Origin: JAUXFK01 sp034189035
GTDB taxonomy: Bacteria > Desulfobacterota > UBA8473
Direction: 5' to 3'
DNA length: 64,000 bases
Assembly (NCBI GenBank): GCA_034189035.1
Contig: JAXHVA010000008.1
Location: 12,986 to 76,985 of the forward strand
Both the position numbers and the translations under genes were made by a program. The notes below the pieces were generated by a model. That model ran no database searches, had not been told where the DNA came from, and saw only the letters and a program-made list of their open reading frames with translations. Positions 57,621-64,000 of this stretch are shown in pieces. Within the stretch, counting starts at the first letter, position 1. Each line of letters begins with the position of its first letter.

Positions 57621-58533
57621 AAAAATTACCTCCTCATATAAAGAATATACTTTTTTCTACAGTTAGAATTCTCATACCATCTGAAATAGAACCTCAATTT
57701 CTTAGAAACTGGGCAACCCACTGTATTTGGACAACTCACAAAACAAAAAACCAAAATTTGAAATTTCGAAAGATCGGGCACAGTAACTTGCAAGATGCGT
57801 GCCTTTTTTATGGAATAAAAACTGATAAAAGCATATAATTTTCATATAGTGTTGAATAACGGCGTTACTTAAAGCAGATATTCTCAGCTTTGAGTTTTCA
57901 AAAGCCTTTGAAACTATTGGGTATTAAAATTTGCTAAATGTTATTGTTACGACAAAGAGAATAAAAAAGGGTGCCTTTTCCTTATTAACGGATATGGTAT
58001 AAACCTAAGATAAAGAAGAAAAGCGGCAGATAAATAAAAAGAAACAGAAAAACATTTTAAAGAGATTGAATCACACTCTGAGAGAACTTTTGGTATGATA
58101 TGTATATATCAAAGGGAGTGTCGGTGAATATCTGTCTAAGATGATTGAGATAGAGTTCACCTATTTTTTAGGAGAGTGTTATGAATGAATTAGAAGAGAT
58201 GTGAATCATTGCAACGGTTTATATAATCGTACCTTCATTTGAAGGACCAAGAGAATGGAAGTGCGATTTTAATATACAGGTAATTCTATGAATTGTATTG
58301 TATGAGGATGAAATTCGGCAAGGTTTGTATTTGATATTCTTAATTGAGGGTGAACACATATAGATTTTACTGATATCTATCAGGCTGTTGCTGATGATAT
58401 GCAATCCGTATTTATGCATCCACAAAAGAAAAACGTTATGTATTTCTTCTCGAGCTTTTATATCTCAATATTCCGAGGCATTTGCTAAAGTCTGATTGAG
58501 GACCTCTTCTGAGGGTTTGCTGGAAAATTAATC
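57621..58533. other. A+T-rich intergenic region
   Basis: 913 bp without a supported gene. Short open frames on both strands lack ribosome sites or recognisable sequence. The promoter of the hydrolase pair should be near its left end, but I cannot identify it. Confidence 0.4.
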
Positions 58534-58812
58534 TTAATCCCCTACTCTCTTAGCATACATTATATTTCCATGACTTGCAGTTATTATATACTCTACATCT
58601 TCTCCAATTTCAGGCTTATTTTTGAACTCCTTTAAGATGACTACTCTTCCATCTTTAGTCTCAATTAAAGGTAAGCCGTCCAATCTTCGATATGAATCCA
58701 CAATGCCTTTCAATATATCTTCTTTTTCTTCCTTATTCTCTCCAGCATGCTTTTTACAAGGCAAACATTCGTTAGATGAAGCTTTCCTTTCAATATCGTC
58801 TTTAGTTTTCAT
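58534..58812 (-). CDS. Small hypothetical protein with a CxxC motif
   Basis: 92 aa, charged. The first third is lysine- and glutamate-rich with NECLPCKKH, a possible metal or redox pair; the rest looks like a small beta domain (LPLIETKDGRVVILKEF and VEYIITASHGNIMYAKRV). AGAGGA is eight bases before ATG 58812. It lies 115 bp downstream of the 29-aa membrane micropeptide gene on the same strand and may share its transcript. No family recognised. Confidence 0.6.
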   Translation of the reverse strand: MKTKDDIERKASSNECLPCKKHAGENKEEKEDILKGIVDSYRRLDGLPLIETKDGRVVILKEFKNKPEIGEDVEYIITASHGNIMYAKRVGD

Positions 58813-58927
58813 TTTTTTATCCTCTTTAATCTATAAGTGCTTATTCAATATTTCCTTTGTTTTGTATCCGATCAGTTAATATGGTATTTTTTGTAGGTTG
58901 ATTCTCAACCTTACAGGACCTTCTCAT

Positions 58928-59017
58928 TCATGTGTTAATACCAAACTTTGGTAAGACCCACATGTTCAACAAAATATATATTACCATAATCGATATGGCA
59001 AGCAGTATTCCTTTCAT
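58928..59017 (-). CDS. 29-aa single-helix membrane micropeptide
   Basis: ATG 59017 preceded by a strong GAGGAGG reads a 29-residue peptide that is almost entirely one transmembrane helix (KGILLAISIMVIYILLNMWV), ending in LPKFGINT. The ribosome site, clean start and helix with a lysine on each side support a real small protein. Function is unknown; similar micropeptides often modify a larger membrane complex. It is too short to appear in standard gene calls. Confidence 0.6.
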   Translation of the reverse strand: MKGILLAISIMVIYILLNMWVLPKFGINT

Positions 59018-59374
59018 CTTTTTGCCTCCTCATTATCACAACAGCCCAAGTTCCGGATATCATCGAAAAGAGCCAGTTTAAAAGAGCTCTTTCATCATAA
59101 GGAATTAACCATCTTTAATAGTTTGAAATTTTGAGAGTTTCATATTATCTTTTTAAAAACCTCTCTAGAAAATATAAGACTTATAAGAAGCTTGTCAAGA
59201 AAAATATCCTTATCACCCGATATTTAAAAATTAATGAAAAAGGGAGATTTTGTCGATATTCAAAATAAACCAATTCTCGTATCCATCCTTGACACTTTTG
59301 ACGTTCTTTGAAATAATGCAATGCGTAAATGAGAATAGATATCTTGCATGGATAGCCTTTATGAGAGCTAAAAA
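59018..59374. other. Divergent promoter region between micropeptide and Sir2 gene
   Basis: 357 bp. It holds the sigma70 promoter for the Sir2 gene (separate entry) and presumably one for the micropeptide. A 12-base palindrome AAAGAGCTCTTT around 59078-59090 is present but of unknown meaning. Confidence 0.4.
59289..59317 (+). promoter_or_regulatory. Sigma70 promoter of the Sir2 gene
   Basis: Consensus TTGACA at 59289-59294, a 17-bp spacer, and AATAAT (five of six) at 59312-59317. Transcription would start near 59324, giving a leader of about 50 bases. It is the best promoter match seen in the window. Confidence 0.6.
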
Positions 59375-60145
59375 ATGAAAGAGCATATAAATAAGGTAGC
59401 GAATTTAATCGTCAATTCTAAAACGATTGCAATATTTACTGGAGCAGGGGTAAGCACTGAATCGGGCATACCGGATTTTCGAAGTCCTGGTGGACTGTGG
59501 GACAAATATGACCCTAATGATTTTCTATACCAGAAGTTTCTGGCAAGCGAAGAGTCAAGGGAAAAGTACTGGAAAATGAATTCAGAACTTTACTATATGC
59601 TTATAGCCGCAACTCCCAATAATGCCCATTATTCGATTGTGGATTTGCATAAAATGGGGAAGCTCGATTGTGTGATTACACAAAATATCGATAACCTGCA
59701 CCAGAAAGCAGGACTGCCGAATGAAAAAGTAATCGAGCTCCATGGGACCAACTTCTATGTCAATTGTTTACACTGTAAAAAAAGGTATTCAAGGGAAGAG
59801 ATACAAAAAAGGTTAGAGAAAGGAGTTAAGGTTCCCAACTGTGATGCATGTGGCGGAATATTAAAGCCGGCTACTATATCATTCGGCCAGCCTATGCCCT
59901 TTGAGGAAACCAATGAAGCTGAAAGAAGGTCAAGACTATCAGATCTCTTTATTGTTATTGGCTCATCACTTGTAGTTCACCCTGCTGCTTTGATGCCTCT
60001 TTACGCAACTGAAGGAGGGGCAAAGTTGGTTATCATCAACATGGATAGTACGCCTTATGACAGGAATGCTTATTTAATACTCCATGGTAAAGCCAGTGCA
60101 TTAATGGAGAAGATCCTCGATCGAGTAAAAGACAAGATAGGCTAA
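59375..60145 (+). CDS. cobB: NAD-dependent protein deacylase, Sir2 family
   Basis: 256 aa, cytoplasmic. It removes acetyl or other acyl groups from lysines, using NAD. It has all signature motifs: GAGVSTESGIPDFRSPGG, TQNIDNLHQKAG, the catalytic His in ELHGTN, a zinc site CLHC...CDAC, and FGQPMP/GSSLVVHPA. Length and order are normal for bacterial class III/U sirtuins. It is transcribed from its own promoter. A dispersed repeat follows its stop codon, and then rsmE. Confidence 0.93.
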   Translation: MKEHINKVANLIVNSKTIAIFTGAGVSTESGIPDFRSPGGLWDKYDPNDFLYQKFLASEESREKYWKMNSELYYMLIAATPNNAHYSIVDLHKMGKLDCVITQNIDNLHQKAGLPNEKVIELHGTNFYVNCLHCKKRYSREEIQKRLEKGVKVPNCDACGGILKPATISFGQPMPFEETNEAERRSRLSDLFIVIGSSLVVHPAALMPLYATEGGAKLVIINMDSTPYDRNAYLILHGKASALMEKILDRVKDKIG

Positions 60146-60153
60146 TGTCTATC

Positions 60154-60275
60154 CATAAATGAGCAATTTGGTTCAAAGTCAAGGAAGGCGAAGATTTTAT
60201 CCGCAGGAATATCAACATATTTCGGGGAATAAAATCTGAACCTGGTGCAGAGATTGCGCAAAAGGGCCATTTATG
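60154..60275. repeat. Dispersed repeat family 2, full copy
   Basis: A 122-bp element bounded by CATAAATG (60154-60161) and its inverse CATTTATG (60268-60275), containing AAGGCGAAGATTTTATCCGC. It encodes nothing. A partial copy lies at 26864-26930. Elements of this look are, to my memory, scattered in intergenic regions of Desulfobacterota genomes, but that needs a database search. Confidence 0.6.
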
Positions 60276-60386
60276 AGTGGGCACTTGGCTAGTGCCTGCC
60301 TACGAATAGGGTTTAAAGAGGAAAAGACACACGAGAATTTCCGACTCATAATAAAGTCTTTTTTTTGCTCATTTAAAGGGAGGAAG

Positions 60387-61127
60387 ATGCCGAGGTTCTT
60401 TATTGAAAGTGATAAAATAAAGAATAGTATCGCTATAATAGATGGAAAAGACGTCAAGCATATAAGAAGGGTCCTTAGACTCGGCGTGGGGGATCATATA
60501 ATCCTATTCGATGATACTTATATGGAGTATCATGCTGTTATTATTGATGGGAATTCTAAGGAAATTAAGGCGAAGATACTCAATAATTATCTAGCAAAAA
60601 GAGAGCCAACAATAGAGGTTATATTAGGACAGGGATTGCCGAGACTCTCCAAGATGGATATTATCGTTCAAAAGGGGACTGAACTCGGAGTATCAAAGAT
60701 ACTCCCCTTCAATTCACACCGATCAATTCCAAGGCTTACAAATGAAAAAACAGCTAAAAAAGTAAAACGCTGGCAAAAGATCGCATTAGAGGCTGCCAAG
60801 CAATGTGGAAGGAACTCTACCCCTTATATCGCCCTGCCAGTTGATTTTTCTAAGATATTAACTGATGATTTCGAAGACGGACTTAAGCTTATTTTATGGG
60901 AGGAAGAAAAAACCTTTAGTTTAAGGTATGTCTTGAATAACAACGCTAACCTGAAAAGATTTTTTGTTTTAGTCGGTCCTGAGGGAGGATTTGTCGAAAC
61001 CGAAATAGAAGATGCGCAAAAAAAAGGTTTTCATGTGGTAAGCATGGGTGCTAGAACATTGAGAACTGAAACTGCCAGTATGAGTATTCTAACTATAATT
61101 CAACATAGATTTGGAGACTTGAACTGA
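60387..61127 (+). CDS. rsmE: 16S rRNA (uracil-1498-N3)-methyltransferase
   Basis: 246 aa, normal for RsmE, a SPOUT-fold enzyme methylating U1498 of 16S rRNA. It has a PUA-like N-terminus (PRFFIESDK, KHIRRVLRLGVGD), the GQGLPRLSKMDIIVQKGTELGV block, and the knot motifs LILWEE, VGPEGGF and GARTLRTETA. A longer frame begins at 60273, but its first 38 codons run through the dispersed repeat and do not belong to the family. ATG 60387 has GGGAGG just upstream. Confidence 0.93.
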   Translation: MPRFFIESDKIKNSIAIIDGKDVKHIRRVLRLGVGDHIILFDDTYMEYHAVIIDGNSKEIKAKILNNYLAKREPTIEVILGQGLPRLSKMDIIVQKGTELGVSKILPFNSHRSIPRLTNEKTAKKVKRWQKIALEAAKQCGRNSTPYIALPVDFSKILTDDFEDGLKLILWEEEKTFSLRYVLNNNANLKRFFVLVGPEGGFVETEIEDAQKKGFHVVSMGARTLRTETASMSILTIIQHRFGDLN

Positions 61128-61224
61128 ATATGCTTGACCAGCATTGAAAGGTATGTTAAAGCTACGATTATTTTCAGTTATTTTGTTTTTTAGTAACTAT
61201 TTAGCCTTATAAAAGATTGGCTTC

Positions 61225-61367
61225 AACGATGGTCAAATTGTATTGTGTGTATTGTCTGAGTGCCAAGTGCGTTAAGAAAGAACAAGGGATGCATAATGAT
61301 GATATACCGTTCTTTCTTTACGCTCATTTGGATGCGAATTTTACGCGAATTAAAATTGACCATCGTT
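61225..61367. mobile_element. MITE-like palindromic element (copy C)
   Basis: 143 bp. The outer arms begin AACGATGGTCAA and end TTGACCATCGTT; the homology of the two halves extends inward about 59 bases to a matching GTTCTTTC/GAAAGAAC pair. The transcript would fold into one long hairpin. It has no coding capacity. It lies in the 331-bp gap between rsmE and the zinc-ribbon gene, which otherwise holds nothing. Related, shorter copies are at 9764-9864 and 28091-28162. Confidence 0.65.
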
Positions 61368-61458
61368 AAAGCTTTGCCAGTGCTTTTTCTTTCATAGGGC
61401 TATAATAAACTTTCTTTACCTTTACAGAATACTCTCAATAACACCAGGGAGGGATAAA

Positions 61459-62418
61459 ATGAAATGCTCTAAATGCGGATATGTAAGTTTTGATCATTTT
61501 GACAATTGTAAAAAGTGCGGTTTTGAACTATTAGAGATGAAAGGCAAATTAAATATCCCTTCTTATTTTATAAAGACCGATACTCCGATTGAGCCACAAG
61601 AAAAATATGAGGTATTTGAATCTATTGGCTCTTTTACTGAATCGACTCAAGAAGATCCAGGAAAGCTATCCTCCCAAGAAGAGGAACTCGTAATTGACCC
61701 AGAACAGACCTCTTTTAGAGAGCAAGAGGACACCTTTCAATTTGAATTAGAGGGGGAAGATGAGGGCCCAGAACTTACCATAGAGGAAGAACCAGATGAA
61801 ACTACTGATGAGGAACAAAAAGCTGAACAGATAAAGACTGGAATTTCTGATGCCAGCATCGGTGATGATATCTCGCTAGAATTAGAGGATGATGAGGTTA
61901 TGGAAGAGACCTTTCTATCAGATCAAACAACAGAAGGTACCCCCTCAACACCCATAGACGTTGAAAAAACAGACGAAATAGTTTCATTAGAAGAGAGTCC
62001 AATAGAAGAGTTAACAATTGAGTCAGAGCAATTCCATCCTGAAACTCAAGAAGGTACCATTTCATTTGAATCAGTCGAGAAGGATACCCCCCTAGAACTT
62101 GATACAGAAGAAGAACAAGAGAAGATTCATTTAGAGGAAGAAACCTCTAAAGCGATTATGGACGATTTGTCAGATGATAGTTTAACAGATGACCTCTCAT
62201 CGATGTTAGAAGATGGCGAAACATTGGAAACTGAGATTTTAGATGAGGATATTCAATTATCCACTTCAGAAATTGAATCTTTAAAACAAGAAATTGCTCT
62301 ATTAGAAGGAGAAGGTGAAGATGATGTCTCTATCGAGTCTTCAGATATAGATATTTTAGAATTTGAGGAAGAATCGGAGTCAGATGAGAAGAAATCAAGT
62401 GGAGAATCAGAAGGTTGA
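61459..62418 (+). CDS. Zinc-ribbon protein with long acidic disordered region
   Basis: 319 aa. Residues 3-20 form a zinc ribbon (CSKC...CKKC). Nearly all the remainder is Glu/Asp/Ser/Thr-rich, low-complexity sequence without globular motifs. GGGAGGG precedes ATG 61459. The next gene, an RDD membrane protein, starts one base after its stop codon, so the two are cotranslated and probably interact. The function is not known. Confidence 0.75.
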   Translation: MKCSKCGYVSFDHFDNCKKCGFELLEMKGKLNIPSYFIKTDTPIEPQEKYEVFESIGSFTESTQEDPGKLSSQEEELVIDPEQTSFREQEDTFQFELEGEDEGPELTIEEEPDETTDEEQKAEQIKTGISDASIGDDISLELEDDEVMEETFLSDQTTEGTPSTPIDVEKTDEIVSLEESPIEELTIESEQFHPETQEGTISFESVEKDTPLELDTEEEQEKIHLEEETSKAIMDDLSDDSLTDDLSSMLEDGETLETEILDEDIQLSTSEIESLKQEIALLEGEGEDDVSIESSDIDILEFEEESESDEKKSSGESEG

Positions 62419-62419
62419 T

Positions 62420-62971
62420 ATGAGATTCAATATGATTGAACATCCATTTGATGAAAACGAATCGCATAGAAATCATAAAAAAGGGTTTAAAAAGGGAGTT
62501 AACAAGGAGATTGACTTAAATAATAAGGCCGGATTTTTTATACGTGCCCAGGCATTTATAATAGACCTCGCGATACTCAATATTATTTATCTGTTTTTCT
62601 TATTTGCTGGATGTTTAGCCGTTTATTTGGCATTACAGACTCAAGATCTTTACGTGTATTTGGGCAAAGTAAAGGCACTTCCTATACCCTGTAATTTCAT
62701 TATAACAGCCATTACCATTGGCTACTTTATCTATTTCCATGGCGCTACAGGGCAGACAATCGGAAAAATGGTGTGTAAAATAAAGGTCGTCCAAAAAAAT
62801 GGTGACCCATTAAATTATTCTACATCATTTTTGAGATGGGTCGGGTATGTATTATCCAGTATTGCATTATATATTGGATTTTTTTGGATAGCCTTTGATA
62901 AAAACAAACAGGGATGGCACGATAAGATTGCAAATACCTGTGTGATAAAATTAAAGACGAAAAAGGCTTGA
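62420..62971 (+). CDS. RDD-family membrane protein
   Basis: 183 aa. A hydrophilic N-terminus of about 40 residues is followed by an RDD-type domain (AGFFIRAQAFIIDLAILNIIY: the Arg and Asp of the name are R and D here), three to four membrane helices, and the family's GQTIGKMVCKIKVV and QGWHDKIANT segments. A TTG-started longer frame overlaps the upstream gene by 56 bases; ATG 62420 with AAGG five bases ahead is preferred. RDD proteins are small and mostly uncharacterised; some act in ion transport. Confidence 0.85.
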   Translation: MRFNMIEHPFDENESHRNHKKGFKKGVNKEIDLNNKAGFFIRAQAFIIDLAILNIIYLFFLFAGCLAVYLALQTQDLYVYLGKVKALPIPCNFIITAITIGYFIYFHGATGQTIGKMVCKIKVVQKNGDPLNYSTSFLRWVGYVLSSIALYIGFFWIAFDKNKQGWHDKIANTCVIKLKTKKA

Positions 62972-63054
62972 CAACTCTTTCATACTTTTATATCTTATAT
63001 CTACATTTAATACTCAACAAATATTTCAAACAACCACTTCAACTATTTTCACTG

Positions 63055-63060
63055 TATAAT
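63055..63060 (+). promoter_or_regulatory. -10 element upstream of tRNA-Phe
   Basis: An exact TATAAT sits six bases before the mature tRNA 5' end, which would put the transcription start at or next to base 1 of the tRNA. No good -35 was found at normal spacing. A TTGACA at 62968-62973 is in the preceding coding end and has a weak TATCTT 17 bp after it. Confidence 0.35.
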
Positions 63061-63066
63061 TAAAGT

Positions 63067-63142
<76 letters not shown>

Positions 63143-64000
63143 TGAATATACAGGCAAATTTTCTTTTTTTCGTCTTTTTAAGTGATTAGCTTGTAAACCC
63201 CGCCTCCATAATCATCTTTGCAAATATAATAGGTCAGATCAATATTAAAGAAGAGAGTGTGTACGGAGCATAATAAAAGAAGATATCCTACTGGAGGGAA
63301 TAGAAGAAAGAAGGCGCTGTATGAAGATCTAAAAGACCTCCTGACCTCCCAATCTGATTATACCAAGAGCTGATATCAACGACGATTAAAGTTTTGAATT
63401 AATGTCCGATAAAGGATTGAGACCCTTTGATTTAAATTGGTAATGTTAAGGAGGTAACCTCATAATGTCAATCTGGGATGAAGCGCCGAAAAATAGTCGT
63501 ACAGTTTTTGAGCGTCTTAAGGTCTTAGCGAAAAGAATGCGAGTCGAATTATATGGAGAAATCCTGAGGCCATAGGTGAAAAAAAGATCGTGAAATTACT
63601 CCAGTGAGTCTGAACTACCCGATTGGATTTTTCCGGGACAAGATTTGCCGACCGCGAGGGCTGCTTTAGCTCAATGCACCCGCAGTAAATGCTAATACTT
63701 GGCTACCTGGCGATAGTTTTCTTCCGCCGGGAGTTGCCTTCGACAATGACAAGTTGATCCTTTGGAGGGGTGCTGTTTTGGCTGTATTAGGTTATTTTTG
63801 GGACTTAGTTATCGTCGATTGATTTATTCGGATATTGTATGAACTGAAGAATATGCAATTGACCGTGAAGCATTATTTTAATTAGTCCGCCCTGAAAAAT
63901 GTGCTTGGAAAGGCGCATAAATGTTGAGTTTGTTCTTTGAAAATTGAAGAAAATTGTCTGGAACTGATTGTTTTTAGGGGTATTTATGTTATAAATAATT
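63143..64000. other. Region after tRNA-Phe, mostly relic DNA
   Basis: 858 bp with no intact gene of ordinary size. It contains the degenerate coding relic at 63465-63830. The last 170 bp to the window edge show nothing I can support. Confidence 0.4.
63465..63830 (+). pseudogene. Degenerate unknown coding relic
   Basis: AAGGAGGT (63448-63455) is spaced nine bases from ATG 63465, which opens a 36-codon frame (MSIWDEAPKNSRTVFERLKV onward) ending at TAG 63573-63575. Protein-like sequence continues in other frames: NPEAIGEKKIVKLLQ, then ELPDWIFPGQDLPTARAALA from about 63612, then NTWLPGDSFLPPGVAFDNDK to about 63830. At least three frame changes are needed. I do not recognise the family. Its position just 3' of a tRNA fits a decayed integrated element, but there is no integrase. 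Confidence 0.35.

Noticed and set aside
60273..60386. Upstream start for rsmE adding 38 residues
   Set aside because: The extra residues are translated from the dispersed repeat and are not part of the RsmE family; ATG 60387 has the ribosome site.

Overview
The window looks like chromosomal DNA of an A+T-rich, anaerobic Gram-negative bacterium, most likely a Desulfobacterota-type (former deltaproteobacterial) organism. The reasons are a tungsten-type aldehyde:ferredoxin oxidoreductase, a glycyl radical enzyme relic, TRAP solute-binding proteins, RND/TolC envelope machinery and a PUFA-synthase-like megasynthase locus. This placement rests on gene content only; there is no rRNA gene to confirm it.

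Region 1 (1-11.8 kb) is a decaying anaerobic uptake/catabolism locus. It holds five DctP-type periplasmic binding-protein genes in tandem (one with an internal deletion), a full-length but multiply broken glycyl radical enzyme of the benzylsuccinate-synthase-like kind, and a convergent intact AOR. The AOR is flanked by a 21-bp perfect inverted repeat, and one arm side carries a small MITE-like insertion. No TRAP membrane subunits and no GRE-activating enzyme lie in the window.

Region 2 (12-25.9 kb) is housekeeping and envelope: a zinc-ribbon/DUF2007 protein, a minus-strand efflux operon (TetR, TolC, membrane fusion protein, RND pump, small PII-like protein), a hybrid histidine kinase, a spermidine-synthase-like polytopic membrane protein, and a protein-isoaspartate methyltransferase with an export signal.

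Region 3 (25.9-28.3 kb) is a gene desert with repeat copies and a decayed small ORF. It precedes Region 4 (28.35-55.4 kb), a collinear plus-strand cluster of 13 genes that is the most interesting part. A 2728-aa ER-ER-KS-AT-ACP-KR-DH synthase and a 1592-aa KS-AT-DH-PPTase synthase are followed by a free ACP, an alkaline-phosphatase-superfamily phosphodiesterase, an alpha/beta hydrolase, a sulfotransferase, a secreted esterase, three related seven-bladed-propeller-like proteins, a PqqD/M50-like/HlyD membrane fusion protein that lacks the zinc-protease motif, and a NodT-type outer-membrane channel. Read together they suggest synthesis, possible sulfation and export of a PUFA/polyketide-type lipid by an arrangement I do not recognise as a described pathway.

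Region 5 (55.4-64 kb) has two tandem secreted alpha/beta hydrolases convergent with the cluster, a 29-aa membrane micropeptide gene, a small hypothetical gene, a Sir2 deacylase with a good sigma70 promoter, RsmE, two dispersed repeat elements, a zinc-ribbon/acidic protein coupled to an RDD membrane protein, tRNA-Phe(GAA), and a degenerate unknown coding relic at the end.
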